Source of the DNA: Cristatella mucedo
Lineage: Eukaryota; Bryozoa; Phylactolaemata; Cristatellidae
Length of the DNA: 64,000 nucleotides
Assembly (NCBI GenBank): GCA_009760855.2
Contig: WPIO01000001.1
Location: 17,027,001-17,091,000, forward strand
Direction of reading: 5' to 3'
The notes below the pieces were generated by a model. It worked only from the letters and a program-made list of their open reading frames with translations. It did not search any database and was not told the origin of the DNA. Made by a program: the position numbers and the translations under genes. Below are positions 47,401-57,599 of the stretch, piece by piece (the stretch's first letter is position 1; each line of letters opens with the position of its first letter).

Positions 47401-50400
47401 AAACAATGGAAAAATAATTTATTGGTACAGTGCCCTAAGAGTTACATATGCCACAGGGCTCGAGCCAACGACCTCTGTCCAAATGCATTTACCTAGACCT
47501 TGGTTGAGAAGGGCCAAACACTTGGCAAAACTAGTTTCCGCTTGCCATTGATGTGGATAGCTATAACATGAAATTGGCCGTTTAAAGATAAACATATAAA
47601 ATGCAAGACGTAAGAACCTACAATAATAAATGACTTTTGGCAAAAAAGGCTATTTTCCTGTTTTCAAATTTTCTCTTACAAGCCATCCGAGTAAAAATAA
47701 GCAAATACTAACTTTGATGAATAGCATGATTTTTCTTCCAGAACGTGGTCATTTAAAGATGCTAATATACCTATCCGAAATTAGCTAAAACACTTATCAC
47801 CCACGTGATTGATTAGGCTAGCTAAGGTAAAGGTTAAGGTCAGCTGATCTATCGTACGCCTCGTTGGTTAAGCAGAGTAGCCTCAGCAGCTATCAAGCAG
47901 CTGGCCGCAGGCAGTACAAGATTATCCGCTGCTAGACTTATGCAACACGACCTGGATCGCAAATTGCAAGCACCCCACTACTTAGTTAACACCTAGGGGC
48001 AGGAAGAGTCATCCAATAGGACCGATTCGAATCTTTCGCGAGAGATAGAAAATAGATGTACTCGCTTGAATTTTTGTTCTAGCCGCCTCACGCGATTTGA
48101 ACTTAGTTTGCCACTTTCTAAACTGGCATTTGAAATACCAGTTAGATAAGGGTTACAATACCTGTAATTATTATCTCATTCCAAATATCATATGAACCAG
48201 GCATCATTGTTTTTATTGTATTGGTTGCTTCTCCAGAATTAATGCACGTGCAGTAATGTATTCCATGTATGCATTCAAACCAGCAAGAAAAAAATCTTCG
48301 GGTTACAGTCGGTACACCATTCACCCAGGAACAAGTGGTTCTGATTACAAACTGCACAGAAGTTTAGTAGTTGCATGGTTGCTAAGCTGTAAAAATTCCA
48401 CCAAGCTTTTGTGCTGCAGCTCTGACTAAGAGTCAGTCTCAGCTTAAGCCAACGAAACAGCACACACATCAAATGACGAATTTGTTTACTCTATGATAAC
48501 GATCAAAAACTTGTCTTGCTACTCAAGAGTTAACCTATGAGAGTAAACGTTTGGCTCATGAGTAAGGTGGTCGCCTTTAACGACTAAGGTCACGGGTCGA
48601 GCAATGTTGCACATTTAAAGCAGATGAATAAAGAGCTCTACGAACGGAGTGTTTTTTGTAAAATAAAAACGGCCGTATTCTAATCAAAGCTGCTCTGGTA
48701 ACGTTTTCCTAAGCAACAGAATGACAGCCGCCTTACTCGAGTTATCAACAACGATGCTGAAAACCCATTTAACTTACGGCATTAGCTCCTCCTGCTTAAA
48801 GTTAGCTCCTCCTGCTTCAAGTGCCGACCGTGTCTTCACCTAAGACGGCATTCTAATTGTCTCCAGTAAGTGTAATGTAATTAGAAATGCATTCGTTTCA
48901 TGTACAAACTGAGGTATGGTGTGGAGCTGAATCTCTCTGATTATGACGATGCTAGAGATGAATAGTGTTCCAATAATTATTTAAAGTCTTATCTGTCGTG
49001 AGCCTCGCAGTTTCCAGATCAAGGCACCTCTAGCTTACCTGCAGTGGCTCTCAGTAAAGCAGCTCATTGAATTCAAGATCCTATAACTCACATTTACTTC
49101 CTCCTATCTTTTTACTCCAGCTTATCCATCAGATATACGCCCCAATAGGCTAAGTATCATACTGCACGCCTTTCTGAAGCAAATCGTTGACCTATACCTT
49201 GTACGATTCTCAGATCCTTTGGAGACCGTGCCCCTAGTTCGTATGCTCACAAAGCCTACAAATTACCTCCAAACGGCGCCACGACGTCCCTGTGTTGACG
49301 CCATTTAAAAAGAAACTAAAAACATTCATTTATCATAAGACTTCATAGCTCAATGTGATTCTTCCTCTGTGTGCTTGGCATGCTGACACTCTGCATGCTG
49401 CAGCTATCCGTATCCGCTTGCTGACCCTATGCTTGGCACTCTGACCATGTTGTACTTGTTGACATTGAGCATGCTACCATTAAGGAAGCTCTCACAAAAA
49501 TTCTGATGATAGTATGTTGTGTGTTACATTTTTTAAATATTGAACCTTTGGTCGAAAGAGATTCGCACAAATAAAGCAACACTACATGCTTTTACTGTAG
49601 GCTTGGATCCGGCTGGTCCAAATTTTGACGGTAAAGATGCACGTGTGCGATTGGACCCAAGTGACGCTTTGTTCGTTGACGTAATTCACAGCAACGGGGC
49701 ACCTCTGCTGCAAGGTGGAGCCGGGATCGCGGCGGCTTGTGGACACGTTGACTTCTATCCCAACGGCGGCGTAGCTCAACCAGGATGCCCTCCTGTACTG
49801 AAAGCTTCGATCGACGCCATCCTGAAAGGGGATATCAAAGGTGAGGAATAACGATAGACACAAAACTCCTACGGAAGCTGCTGGAACAGTAATTTCTGAG
49901 ATAACTCATGAAAGATGGTAATGTAGTGCTTAGCAAACTGGTTGCTCCCGAAGGTTACCTTAACTAAATTGGATTGGATTTCAAACTCGTAAGCTTTAGA
50001 CCATGGGCTACATTTTCTACCTACCTATTTATTATAAAGAACAAACCTAACACTTTAGAATTTAAACAATATTTTTTATGAAGTTTAATTGAAGTTGATT
50101 GATTAATTCAATACTAATAATCATGAATTTGAACAACATAAAATAAGAAAATTACTAGAGAGAGAACAAAGATAACATCAACTTCATTGTCTGCATTAGG
50201 AAAAGTGGTAGCAGTAGGACAAACGTACGAAGCACTTAGAATTATGAAAATAATTCATATCTTATGAATTCTGAATAAGGCTAGAGACTGCTATTGAGCA
50301 AGATACATTGCAATGTCAAGACTTGAAGAACATAGCATGGCTTCACCCGAACCGCCATATCTGTACCTTTTTGACATTAGCAAACAACTGTTTAACGTAC

Positions 50401-51072
50401 CGGCGCAATTACTTTTCAAGTCAGAGGGGAGACTATTGTTATGAAACACCACACTACCACATGCGTACACGCAGAGATCTCACTCGCGCACAAGCATTCA
50501 TATTCTCTTGGAGCCACACACGCAAGCATACCTGTACACGTGCAAGCCCTCATGCACTTACGCTCGCTCTCGCTCATGCACGCACATAAGCATGAAATCA
50601 CGCATGTGAGCTTCACACACCCTCACACGAGCTCATGCAGGCTTATAATACGTTAACATGTAAGCACATACAGCTCATACGATTACACAAACAAGCACAG
50701 GCTTACATTCACACCAACACCTATTCACTCACTCATATGCACACTCACGTACACCCGCACACACTCATACACCCGAACAAGCTCTGATGCTTCAATATCA
50801 TTTGGAATGCATGTGTCGGTTAGAGCAGCTCTCGTCAGAAAAATAGGTTCGAAAATCACAAAATGTGTACACAAGTGACTGCTACGATCCACAGTCAAAA
50901 ATGGCCCCCACGATCACAGAAAATAAGTAAACAGACGTAGGACAACGTAGAACATGTTCGGCAATTTTTTTAAGTTCTTTAAATTAGCGTTAGCTAATTA
51001 GAAGACCAAGAAAAGAAGAGAGTTGATGACGCGAGAATAGCAGACAGAGAAAGCTGTAAAAGCACAAACGAG

Positions 51073-51120
<48 letters not shown>

Positions 51121-54100
51121 ACACACACACACACATACACACACAGACACACACATACACGGAGAAATATATACATAGAGGGCGAAACAGATAAGTTGAA
51201 AAATTCAAACTATAAGGTTATCCTACTTACCAATGTGGTGATACTTCCACCCACGATCACTTACACCACATACTTCGGCAATGCTTGACGCTAGATAGAT
51301 ATTGGTTGCCATGTTAGGTGTTGATTATGTTGGCTCAAGATTAAAATAAGGAACTCATGAGAGGCACACTTTTGCAAAACCTGAGCTAAAATATAGTTGA
51401 TTTATATTAATGACTCTTTGACGAGGAAGGCATGTATGACCTGGTCATGAAAGCTAATCGAGGGTAAAATTGTGCTGTCACCTTTATAATTCCTTCATAT
51501 TCTAGAGTAGTTTAATATACGTTCAAAATTTTAATTGGTTGAGTAAAATATGAGTCAGCTGGCTCAAGGGATGAAGTGCAAATGTCATCAAAGAAGAACG
51601 TTATCAAGTCACAGTGCTTATAACCTATGCATGCTCATTAACATTTTTAGTATAATGGATAAAGCTTATAGAAAGAGTTCTAGCCTCACGTAGACCGTAA
51701 CGTTTATTTATACAAAGATCGGTTGGATAGTCAATTATAATCGAGCTTGACCTGTAAGCGAATATTGTGACATTGAGTAGTTCAGCGTGCAATGGTCATT
51801 TATTTGTAGGTGTCTTCCAGGTGGCGTCCTGCAGCCACGGGAGAGCTTATGATCTATTTATAGAATCGATAGTGCCAGCCCAGTGCACGTTTAAAGCCTA
51901 CAGCTGTGCAGGCGGCTACGTAAGTTTCGCCAAGCAAGCATCCTGGTGCCTCCTGAGCTTGCATGTAGCTTGTATGTAGCTGGCTCTTAAAGTAACTTTC
52001 TTGTAGGATTTAAAAAACCAGCTTAGAAAGCGTGCAAAGTGCGCTATAAACGTCGAATTGCTCATCACGATATTTTGCCTGCACTTTCTGAATGCTAGCG
52101 TGTGAGTTCGCGTCAAACAGACCCATTGTGTGACTCTGTAAAACACAATCTTATCCTTGATTCATGTTTTGTCCTTATCTAAACCTGCCGCCTCCTTTCT
52201 GATTTTGATGCGACCTCTGGTTGTGGTCACAAATAGAATGCACTTGAATACGTCAGAAATATTCGAAACATTTGCTAGCCAAATTGACTAAACAATTACA
52301 AGTAATCATATCTTCATTCATTTCATTCTTGCTTGGGCGCTTCGTGCAGTTGTGCTTGGTTGAAACATCGTAAGGCTTGAATGTACAGCGTGCCGTGCAC
52401 GTGCATAATGCATTTCAAAACCTGCATCAAATATTTGAAAACCTTATTTCAATACTTTTCCCTGCTGAGCTTTTCCACCAGGTGCTGCACCTCCGGGCTT
52501 TACGACGTCAACTGTGCATCATGCACAGCTGAATTCTTTTACCTTGCCTGGTCATCCGAAAATGCCACTGTCGATGCAAATCCGTAGCCAAGAAAATACA
52601 CTGCTGCCAAAACGTCACCATAGCCTATGGTTGTAGTAAATAAGAAGTCATTAAAGTTTTGTCTTCGCAAGGCAAGGATCCTAATTTTCTGTACTCAAAG
52701 TTTAACCAATGAGTCTCTATCTCAGTCTTGTTGTCATTTTCTCGCACTTAACGCCCCAGATCCAAGCTTAACGTCCTGGGCAGGAAATTATTTAAACATA
52801 GCTATTATAAGATATTTATCGAACGCCTTAAGAGAACGAAATCGTCTTCCACGACAGTTTACCAATCTCTCAATGGAAGCATATCTACGAGTTCATTGTG
52901 CACTGCAAGCGGGATGATATGCAAAGTAATGTAATTAAAGGCAATATAGTGCAATATAATGTACCTCTCTGTAACTCCAAAAAGCAGCGAACCCTAAGCT
53001 GGGGTTCTGCAGGAGAGTTTGATATAGCACACACAAAGCCCAAGAGGCTTTTGGTTCACATTTAGTGGCCGAAAGGCTATTTGATAAGGCCGAGAGTCAG
53101 CTGTTTAGTAGTTAAATGAGGCTGTGTTAATTACTCTACTGTAGTTAAAAGAGAAACAATTACTTTCTACTGCACACTCAAAAAGTTTCATTTGCAGCTA
53201 CGCTTCGAGCAAGAAAAATGAGCTTCACTTACTGACTGCTCTCGCCGAAGTATCGCCATGTATTTGTGTATACAAAGTTATTTAGACAAGAATATGTAGC
53301 TGTGAAAATTTGACGAGCGACTTATCTAGCTCATTGAAAATGAATGCAAGTTTTTTTTTCTCGAACCGCTGGGCGAGGCCGGAGCCTGAGGCCGGAGCTC
53401 CAGGACTGAGCGCTGCGCTGGACATGAGCTGGATCAGGCTGGCAGACCTGCCGCTCGGTTGGCTCCCGCTGGCTGCGCCAGCTACTGGGTAGTAGAACGG
53501 GCTGCAATGCTGAATAGGTTCGCAGTGATTAGCCGGAGCGCTCTGGGAAGCCTGTTCGTTAAGAAATTGACGGGGGCCGCAAGAAGTATGAGTGACAGAA
53601 CTCCAGCACACACGTCTCCAAAGCAGCTCTCCTTGCTGTCGGTAAACCGTCCACGATTGGTAGCCCTCCATGATGGCTAGCTGGCCTCACTGGGAAAGCA
53701 AACCGAACACCGGTTGGAGCAAAACGGGGTGTCGAGAGTCGCAGACTGTCTTGCTGGTTGTTGACTTTCAGAGGACTCGGGCTCTCTCTCCTACCTCTAA
53801 CCTGTGCCAGGCTCCGCGGCTCTGGCTGGTTCTAAGCAGCAAGTATGTCTCGCTTCGGTATCTACAATTCGTCTCGCTTCGGTACTTACAATTCTCTATA
53901 AGCCACATATAAATGCTGCCGCCGATCGTTGGTACCCTATACCCTAGTGATTTAGGCAAAGTAATGATGGAAACGCATTAATAGCCGAGCCGATTCCGTC
54001 AGTTAGTGACTGACCCAGTGACTGAACCTCTGGCAGACTGAAGCGCATTTGTTGAGGCGTGCATATACTTTAATAATATTGCACTTGATAATACTTTGAC

Positions 54101-55261
54101 TATTGTCTGGGCACCGGCTTGGCTATGATCGTTATGCATTACATTCAATCTTTTTGCTATTTTGAGCTTCTACGGCGGTCCAAAAGAATGGTAGTCGCAT
54201 TTGGAACAAACGTCAGCTTAAACGCTTTGCAAAAGTGAACACTGCTGAGTTGGGATTTTTCGAGTACAAAAAACCAAGACTTCATTCTATCTAACGTAAT
54301 AAAATTTGAGGGTAGCGAATTTAACTGTCTCATTTATGTAGCAGTAGAAAAGCAACAGCAGCTATCACTCCGGGTTACTCTGGTCAGTAAGAGATTGTGA
54401 AGTGCAAAGAAGTCACCCATAGGGTGGAAGCAGTGGCATTTTTAGGCTTCCGTTCCTCAATAGGCACTGAGTGAGTCACTATTAGGCAAAACTTTCTCCT
54501 TTATTTTCAGCCCTTACTTATTCATCGTTAGCCCGGAAATAGCTAGCCGTAAGAAGGCTAATTTGCACACACTCTTTTGGAAATACCTGTTCAGAGTAAC
54601 AGAATAGACAACGACAACAACGTGTTAACATATAACTAAGTAATAATAGTTTATGCTGAGTGTATATCTAAACGGTCGACTCTCGTCTTCGGAATAAAGC
54701 ATTTGATTTTGGAGCACAACCTGGCCAAATAATTTATATAAAGCTACGAAGTTTCTTTATTGTTTTGAAATGCTCTACCACTTATATAACTGCCGGTTCA
54801 GCTAGAGGTTTGTATTTATAAAAAATACAAAATTAATAAAAGGTTATCCGACGAGGGATAGCTTGGTCCCAAGCAGCACATTTTGCGGCAGCTCCTCGCT
54901 CATCTGGCTGGTGCTATGAAATTTGAGCTAACCGCACTGCCTTCGTCAGTTTTCACAGTCAGTACGTCACTTGCATTAAATGAGTGGTCTTGTTTTTTGC
55001 ATGAGCTTTATTGTGTTGCACTGCTTAAACTCCGGACCCAAAACCTTTCTTCGAGTTGAATGCCGTGCCAACCTTGGTCTCTGATTAATCAAGCATATGT
55101 CTGTATTACAGTCCGCCTTCAAGCTTGGAAGTTGTTCAAGCTGCGCAGCAGGATGCCCGGAAATGGGATACAACGCTGACAAGAGCTCTGCCAGAGGCTC
55201 TTTCTATCTAACGACGTCAGCGGCAGCTCCTTTCTGCTCCAGTCAGCCTATTGTCGGGTAG
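41409..55261 (+). CDS. Lipase copy 2: secreted pancreatic-lipase-family enzyme, six exons
   Basis: Exons 41409-41445, 42871-43169, 43281-43512, 49601-49840, 51810-51919 and 55112-55261 join in frame to 1068 nt: 355 residues plus stop. A signal peptide ([11 protein letters not shown]) is followed by [10 protein letters not shown] and TRFLLYT, as in vertebrate pancreatic lipases. HGFGQ supplies the oxyanion hole. Catalytic residues are Ser168 (GHSLG), Asp192 (GLDPAGP) and His279 (SCSHG). Gaps of 24 and 87 residues equal those between Ser152, Asp176 and His263 of human pancreatic lipase. A lid-like loop of about 25 residues lies between PGC and ASC. The protein stops after the catalytic domain, so no PLAT domain. 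Likely an extracellular acyl-lipid hydrolase; triglyceride versus phospholipid or galactolipid preference cannot be read. All splice sites are GT-AG. Confidence 0.92.
42871..43169 (+). CDS. Lipase copy 2 exon 2 (N-terminal fold, oxyanion hole)
   Basis: Acceptor GTGATAG, donor GTAAGT. Starts [18 protein letters not shown], has [20 protein letters not shown], and ends with [18 protein letters not shown] region. Same 299-nt length as copy 3. Confidence 0.93.
43281..43512 (+). CDS. Lipase copy 2 exon 3 (nucleophile exon)
   Basis: Acceptor TTTATCAG, donor [26 protein letters not shown] leads to [20 protein letters not shown], the nucleophile elbow. 232 nt, identical in length to copy 3. Confidence 0.93.
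44190..44893 (-). mobile_element. LINE A 3' part in lipase copy 2 intron 3
   Basis: Starts at the left with an AAT-rich tail and the hairpin (AAAGTTCCCTTAGAGAACTC, then AATCTCTTCTTCGGCACTTT). The minus strand then reads the 3' UTR and [20 protein letters not shown] (near 44780). It ends near GACGGGATGT, inside the FVTSRLDFCN region. Confidence 0.85.
44930..45249. other. Unclassified dispersed sequence
   Basis: 44930-45010 resembles 15760-15890 in another lipase intron. A 148-codon minus frame at 44696-45142 crosses from LINE A into this DNA and has no domain of its own. Confidence 0.4.
45250..45515 (+). mobile_element. LINE B 3' end
   Basis: ATGCAACGACGTCTACTCTC, then CTGGCTACCGATTGTGTACC, GAAAACTCTCATGCG and TGGCTTTGTGGAGTTACTGA. 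The coding end and 3' UTR of LINE B. Confidence 0.8.
45516..46849. other. Unassigned intron 3 sequence, lipase copy 2
   Basis: No gene or repeat recognised. Minus-strand frames near 45854-46111 have no known motif. Confidence 0.5.
46850..47240 (-). mobile_element. LINE B C-terminal and 3' UTR fragment, decayed
   Basis: CCTATTAACTTCCTTTCACA, then CAACAAAGAGAAAGTGAGAA parallels the antisense LINE B 3' UTR. Further right, AGTTCAACTAGGTATGATAT is the antisense of the YLAELLHQF coding region. Confidence 0.65.
47405..47560 (-). mobile_element. Hairpin-tailed SINE, decayed
   Basis: The minus strand reads CCAAGGTCTAGGTAAATGCA, then GTCGTTGGCTCGAGCCCTGT and TAACTCTTAGGGCACTGTAC. This is the head and tail order of the SINE at 40821-40970, with many changes. 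Confidence 0.5.
47690..47870. other. Intron 3 segment conserved between lipase copies 2 and 3
   Basis: Shared words with 63429-63600 include AGCATGATTTTTC / AACATGATTTTCC, TCATTTAAAGAT and AAGGTTAAGGTCAGCTGATC. It marks ancestral intron sequence. Confidence 0.75.
48540..48665 (+). mobile_element. SINE-like tRNA-derived fragment
   Basis: TTTGGCTCATGAGTAAGGTG then GTCACGGGTCGAGCAATGTT resemble A-box and B-box regions. The downstream hairpin is not clear (AATAAAGAGCTCTACGAACG). Confidence 0.4.
48666..48989. other. Unassigned stretch
   Basis: Contains a short direct repeat (TTAGCTCCTCCTGCTTAAAG and TTAGCTCCTCCTGCTTCAAG, 48782-48820). Nothing else recognised. Confidence 0.5.
48990..49495 (+). 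mobile_element. LINE A C-terminal part and 3' UTR
   Basis: TTACCTGCAGTGGCTCTCAG is the HWLPVKQ region. CAGATCCTTTGGAGACCGTG is the SFGDRAF region. GGCATGCTGACACTCTGCAT is in the 3' UTR. The hairpin tail is missing. Its right end lies about 100 bases before lipase exon 4. Confidence 0.75.
49601..49840 (+). CDS. Lipase copy 2 exon 4 (catalytic Asp and lid)
   Basis: Acceptor TTACTGTAG, donor GTGAGG. Begins with [20 protein letters not shown], where the second residue is the catalytic Asp. Then [33 protein letters not shown], and the start of the lid ([17 protein letters not shown]). Confidence 0.93.
49841..50479. other. Lipase copy 2, start of intron 4
   Basis: AT-rich; no element recognised. 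Confidence 0.5.
50480..50900. repeat. Degenerate CACTCA-rich minisatellite in intron 4
   Basis: Irregular CACTCA/ACACGC/CATGCA words. The end (AAATGTGTACACAAGTGACT, then CCACAGTCAAAAATGGCC) aligns with that of the similar repeat in copy 1 at about 23690-23730. Confidence 0.75.
51074..51162. repeat. (CA)n microsatellite
   Basis: About 43 bases of pure CA, then interrupted CACAGA/CATA units. Cys/Val frames on the minus strand are artefacts. Confidence 0.97.
51163..51809. other. Lipase copy 2, end of intron 4
   Basis: AT-rich intron; nothing recognised. Confidence 0.5.
51810..51919 (+). CDS. Lipase copy 2 exon 5 (catalytic His)
   Basis: Acceptor TTATTTGTAG, donor GTAAGT. With the split Gly codon from exon 4 it reads [20 protein letters not shown], then [18 protein letters not shown] second AG (after GTCTTCC) would put the next codons out of frame, so the upstream acceptor is chosen. 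The His of SCSHG completes the triad. Confidence 0.92.
51920..52729. other. Lipase copy 2, start of intron 5
   Basis: No element recognised; short frames have no known motif. Confidence 0.5.
52730..52915 (+). mobile_element. Possible C-terminal tail of another LINE type
   Basis: [20 protein letters not shown] then [11 protein letters not shown] resembles the F.PRTIRDWN.LP...V....L..F...L tail found at the end of many non-LTR ORF2 proteins. Unlike LINE A or B, so it would be a third family. Confidence 0.45.
52955..53080 (-). mobile_element. LINE B 3' UTR tip
   Basis: AATGTACCTCTCTGTAACTC, then CTGCAGGAGAGTTTGATATA and TTTTGGTTCACATTTAGTGG. The antisense of the LINE B 3' end. Confidence 0.6.
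53282..53671 (-). CDS. Hypothetical 129-codon frame in a GC-rich island, intron 5 of lipase copy 2
   Basis: Starts [20 protein letters not shown] in a good initiation context (TAGCCATCATGG). It continues with [20 protein letters not shown], then [20 protein letters not shown] and an A9 run (FEKKKL). It is clearly GC-richer than the neighbouring intron. I do not recognise the protein. It could be a nested gene's first exon, a retrocopied exon or a chance frame in GC-rich DNA; overlapping plus-strand frames favour caution. Confidence 0.25.
   Translation of the reverse strand: MEGYQSWTVYRQQGELLWRRVCWSSVTHTSCGPRQFLNEQASQSAPANHCEPIQHCSPFYYPVAGAASGSQPSGRSASLIQLMSSAALSPGAPASGSGLAQRFEKKKLAFIFNELDKSLVKFSQLHILV
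53847..53894. repeat. 24-bp tandem duplication
   Basis: GTCTCGCTTCGGTATCTACA ATTC is followed directly by a second copy with CT for TC in the middle. It lies just upstream (minus sense) of the GC-rich frame. Confidence 0.95.
53895..55111. other. Lipase copy 2, rest of intron 5
   Basis: 54068-54100 may be a worn LINE A tip (AATAATATTGCACTTGATAA). Otherwise nothing recognised. Confidence 0.45.
55112..55261 (+). CDS. Lipase copy 2 exon 6 (C-terminus and stop)
   Basis: Acceptor TATTACAG. Reads [20 protein letters not shown], then [20 protein letters not shown] and ends PIVG-TAG (55259-55261). CPEMGYNAD matches the CPQMGHYAD segment that precedes the PLAT domain in vertebrate lipases. Here the protein ends. 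Confidence 0.92.
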   Translation, partial: SAFKLGSCSSCAAGCPEMGYNADKSSARGSFYLTTSAAAPFCSSQPIVG

Positions 55262-55799
55262 CAATAGCCAGTGGCTTACCGTATACAATTCATGTGCAGC
55301 GAATTGCTTTATATAAAAAGAAGCCTGCCTTACCTTCATCGAGAACATGTATATAAGGAAAATGCCAGTCCAATTACATCACCGTGTGTTTAAACATTTT
55401 GCACTTTTGATGGTTAGTTTGATAGTTTTAGGTATTCAACAACGTTGATGACCGAAATGCAAATTACCATTATTGTAGTTTTTGTTTCGAAAGATAAAGC
55501 GTTCAGGCAAAGTTTTAGTAATCAATTTGTAGCAAAAACGGCACAATCTCTGTACTGGTATCCATTCATCAACATCAAGCTATAAATGACAGAATTAAAG
55601 GTCTTGCTCTGATAAAGTGTCAGCTTCAAAGGAAATATATCTTCCTATTATAAGCTTAGTATAAACGCTTGGTGGGGAGAAACGTCAGAACCAAGATAAA
55701 AATGTGTTCACTTGATCGAATTCCGCCAAGCTTAAAAGAAAGGCCGATGATAACCATAATAAAAAAATTAAGCACCCTAAGCTGTTTTAGCACGTCAAG
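55262..55799. other. Unassigned 3' flank of lipase copy 2
   Basis: No clear AATAAA is seen close to the stop. No element recognised. Confidence 0.5.
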
Positions 55800-55895
55800 T
55801 AAAGAGATATAGTGACCCTAGTTAACGATGTATTCTAGGCTTTAGGAGCATACAATATAAAGGCATGATCCCCAAAACGAGGATGTTAAGAACCA
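55800..55895 (-). mobile_element. LINE A fragment
   Basis: TTCTAGGCTTTAGGAGCATA, then AAGGCATGATCCCCAAAA is the antisense of the [17 protein letters not shown] coding region. Confidence 0.6.
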
Positions 55896-55899
55896 CGAT

Positions 55900-57575
55900 C
55901 GGTCAAGCAGATGAGGCACTGGCTTGGTTTAAATCGTATTAGTTTGATCGTGTTCAATCCATGTCGTGTAGGGGTCAGGATTAACCCATGAAACGGTTCA
56001 CCTGTGGATTCCCCAAGGGTCCGTCCTCGGTCCCTTGCTGTTCTACATTTATACTCAACCCGTGGGGAAAGTTATTAAGGCCCGTGGAACAGAATATCAC
56101 TTTTATGCTGACGATATTCAGCTGTATTTTTAGTAATATAAATAATAATAATTCACTTGATAAAGCGCCCTCAGAGAACTTAATCTCTCTCTAGGCGCTT
56201 TACATTTGCTGTAAAGTGAAATGCAATTGAATGGTAAGTAAAATCATGCTTGACAAAACAAACGAAATGAATAATATGGTTAGGGGTGACATGCACAGGG
56301 TCAGCATGCAAACGTGGTGAGTGGCAGCATGCACAGTGTCAGCACGCATAAGCACATCAAGGACGAATCACGGGGACCCACTAAATGCTGTCCTAAATAG
56401 GTGTGTTTTTAGGTTCCTTTTAAATGTGGTCAGGTCAGGGGATGTTCTGACGCAGGTCGGGAGGGAGTTCCAGGCTTTGGGAGCATATGAACTAAATGCA
56501 CGGTCTCCAAAGTATTTAAGGTTTGTATGAGGTATTTTTCATTCTAACCGTCGGAATCTGCTGCAGCAACTGAGAAACTGAATGCTTCCCTTGCCGACAT
56601 TTGATCCTGGAAGTCGAAAACCTCTTGAAACTAAATGACGATAAAACCTACCCGTCTCTCATAGGACACCCGAAGCTTGTGGCTGAATTAAAAGGCTTTG
56701 CTTTTCTACTAGGTGATGCTGTCGTGCGAACATCACCACGTGCTCGAAACTTAGGTGCAGTTTTCGACAGCTGCCTAAATTTTAAGAGCTTCATTCAGAA
56801 GACTGCTTCTACAGCCAGCCATCACGTCCTATCCCTATCTAAGATTAGGAGCAGTCTTCCGTGGTGGCTTTTAAAAAATTAAACTAGCTCTTCAGTTCGT
56901 TCTCGGCTTGATTATTATAATTCTCTTTTAACTATTTATACTCTATACTTTGGGCTAGAAAAAAAGAAACTAGGTCACTAAATATTTCTATGAATTTTGC
57001 TGCAAGGCTAGTTTTCATTTTCCAGATGTTTGACCACGTTACTCCTTTGCTAAAAGAGCTAGGATGGCTGCCGGTCTGTCAACGGATACCGAGAAAAGTT
57101 CTTACGCCAACCCACATGGCCCGCCACGTCTAGGCTCATATATACCTGGCTGAACTGTTGTACCAGTTTCACCCTTCTCGCTCTCCCATATCCTGTATGG
57201 ACAATAAATTAGCTGTTCCATTCCTCCGCTTAAAAACCCTTGGTAACAGAAGCTTTAGCTCTGCAGTTCCTAGACTGTTGAACTCGCTTCTACTATTCTT
57301 ATGCAACGACAACTACTCTCCTGCTTCCGACTATAGCTCATCATTTTCCGTGGTCCTGAGCTGCTACCTCCATGCCACTCGCTAACTCAACTGCTCTCCT
57401 GACTCTGCTATGCTTCCCACTTTCTCTTTGTTGCGTGAGACGAAGTCTGTTGGCTACCGAATGCGTACCGAAAGCCACTTTGGCTGTGAGTGCGCTACAC
57501 AAAACACTCCTGTGTAGCAGCCACATAGTCTTTGTGTCTTTGTAGAGTTACATACGGAGATACATTATTTTACAA
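55900..57575 (+). mobile_element. LINE B, RT to 3' end, split by a nested LINE A
   Basis: DEALAWFKSY starts near 55909, YADD is at about 56104-56115. The frame resumes after the nested element with TCATTCTAACCGTCGGAATC. AVVRTSPRARNLGAVFDSCL (near 56720), [20 protein letters not shown] (near 57200) and the 3' UTR end in TACGGAGATACATTATTTTA. Confidence 0.88.
56132..56531 (-). mobile_element. LINE A 3' end nested in LINE B, with target-site duplication
   Basis: A 400-bp, 5'-truncated LINE A with hairpin (about 56163-56202) and AAT tail on its left. GTATTTTT occurs at both borders (56124-56131 and 56532-56539), while undisturbed LINE B copies have it once. Confidence 0.92.
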
Positions 57576-57599
57576 GACAAAAATTTTGATACAGCTTAG

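Noticed and set aside
50990-51208. Cys/Val-rich minus-strand frames
   Set aside because: They are translations of the CA microsatellite.
51820-51821. Acceptor after GTCTTCCAG for lipase exon 5
   Set aside because: It would put the catalytic-His segment out of frame; the upstream TTTGTAG acceptor keeps phase and gives the exact triad spacing.
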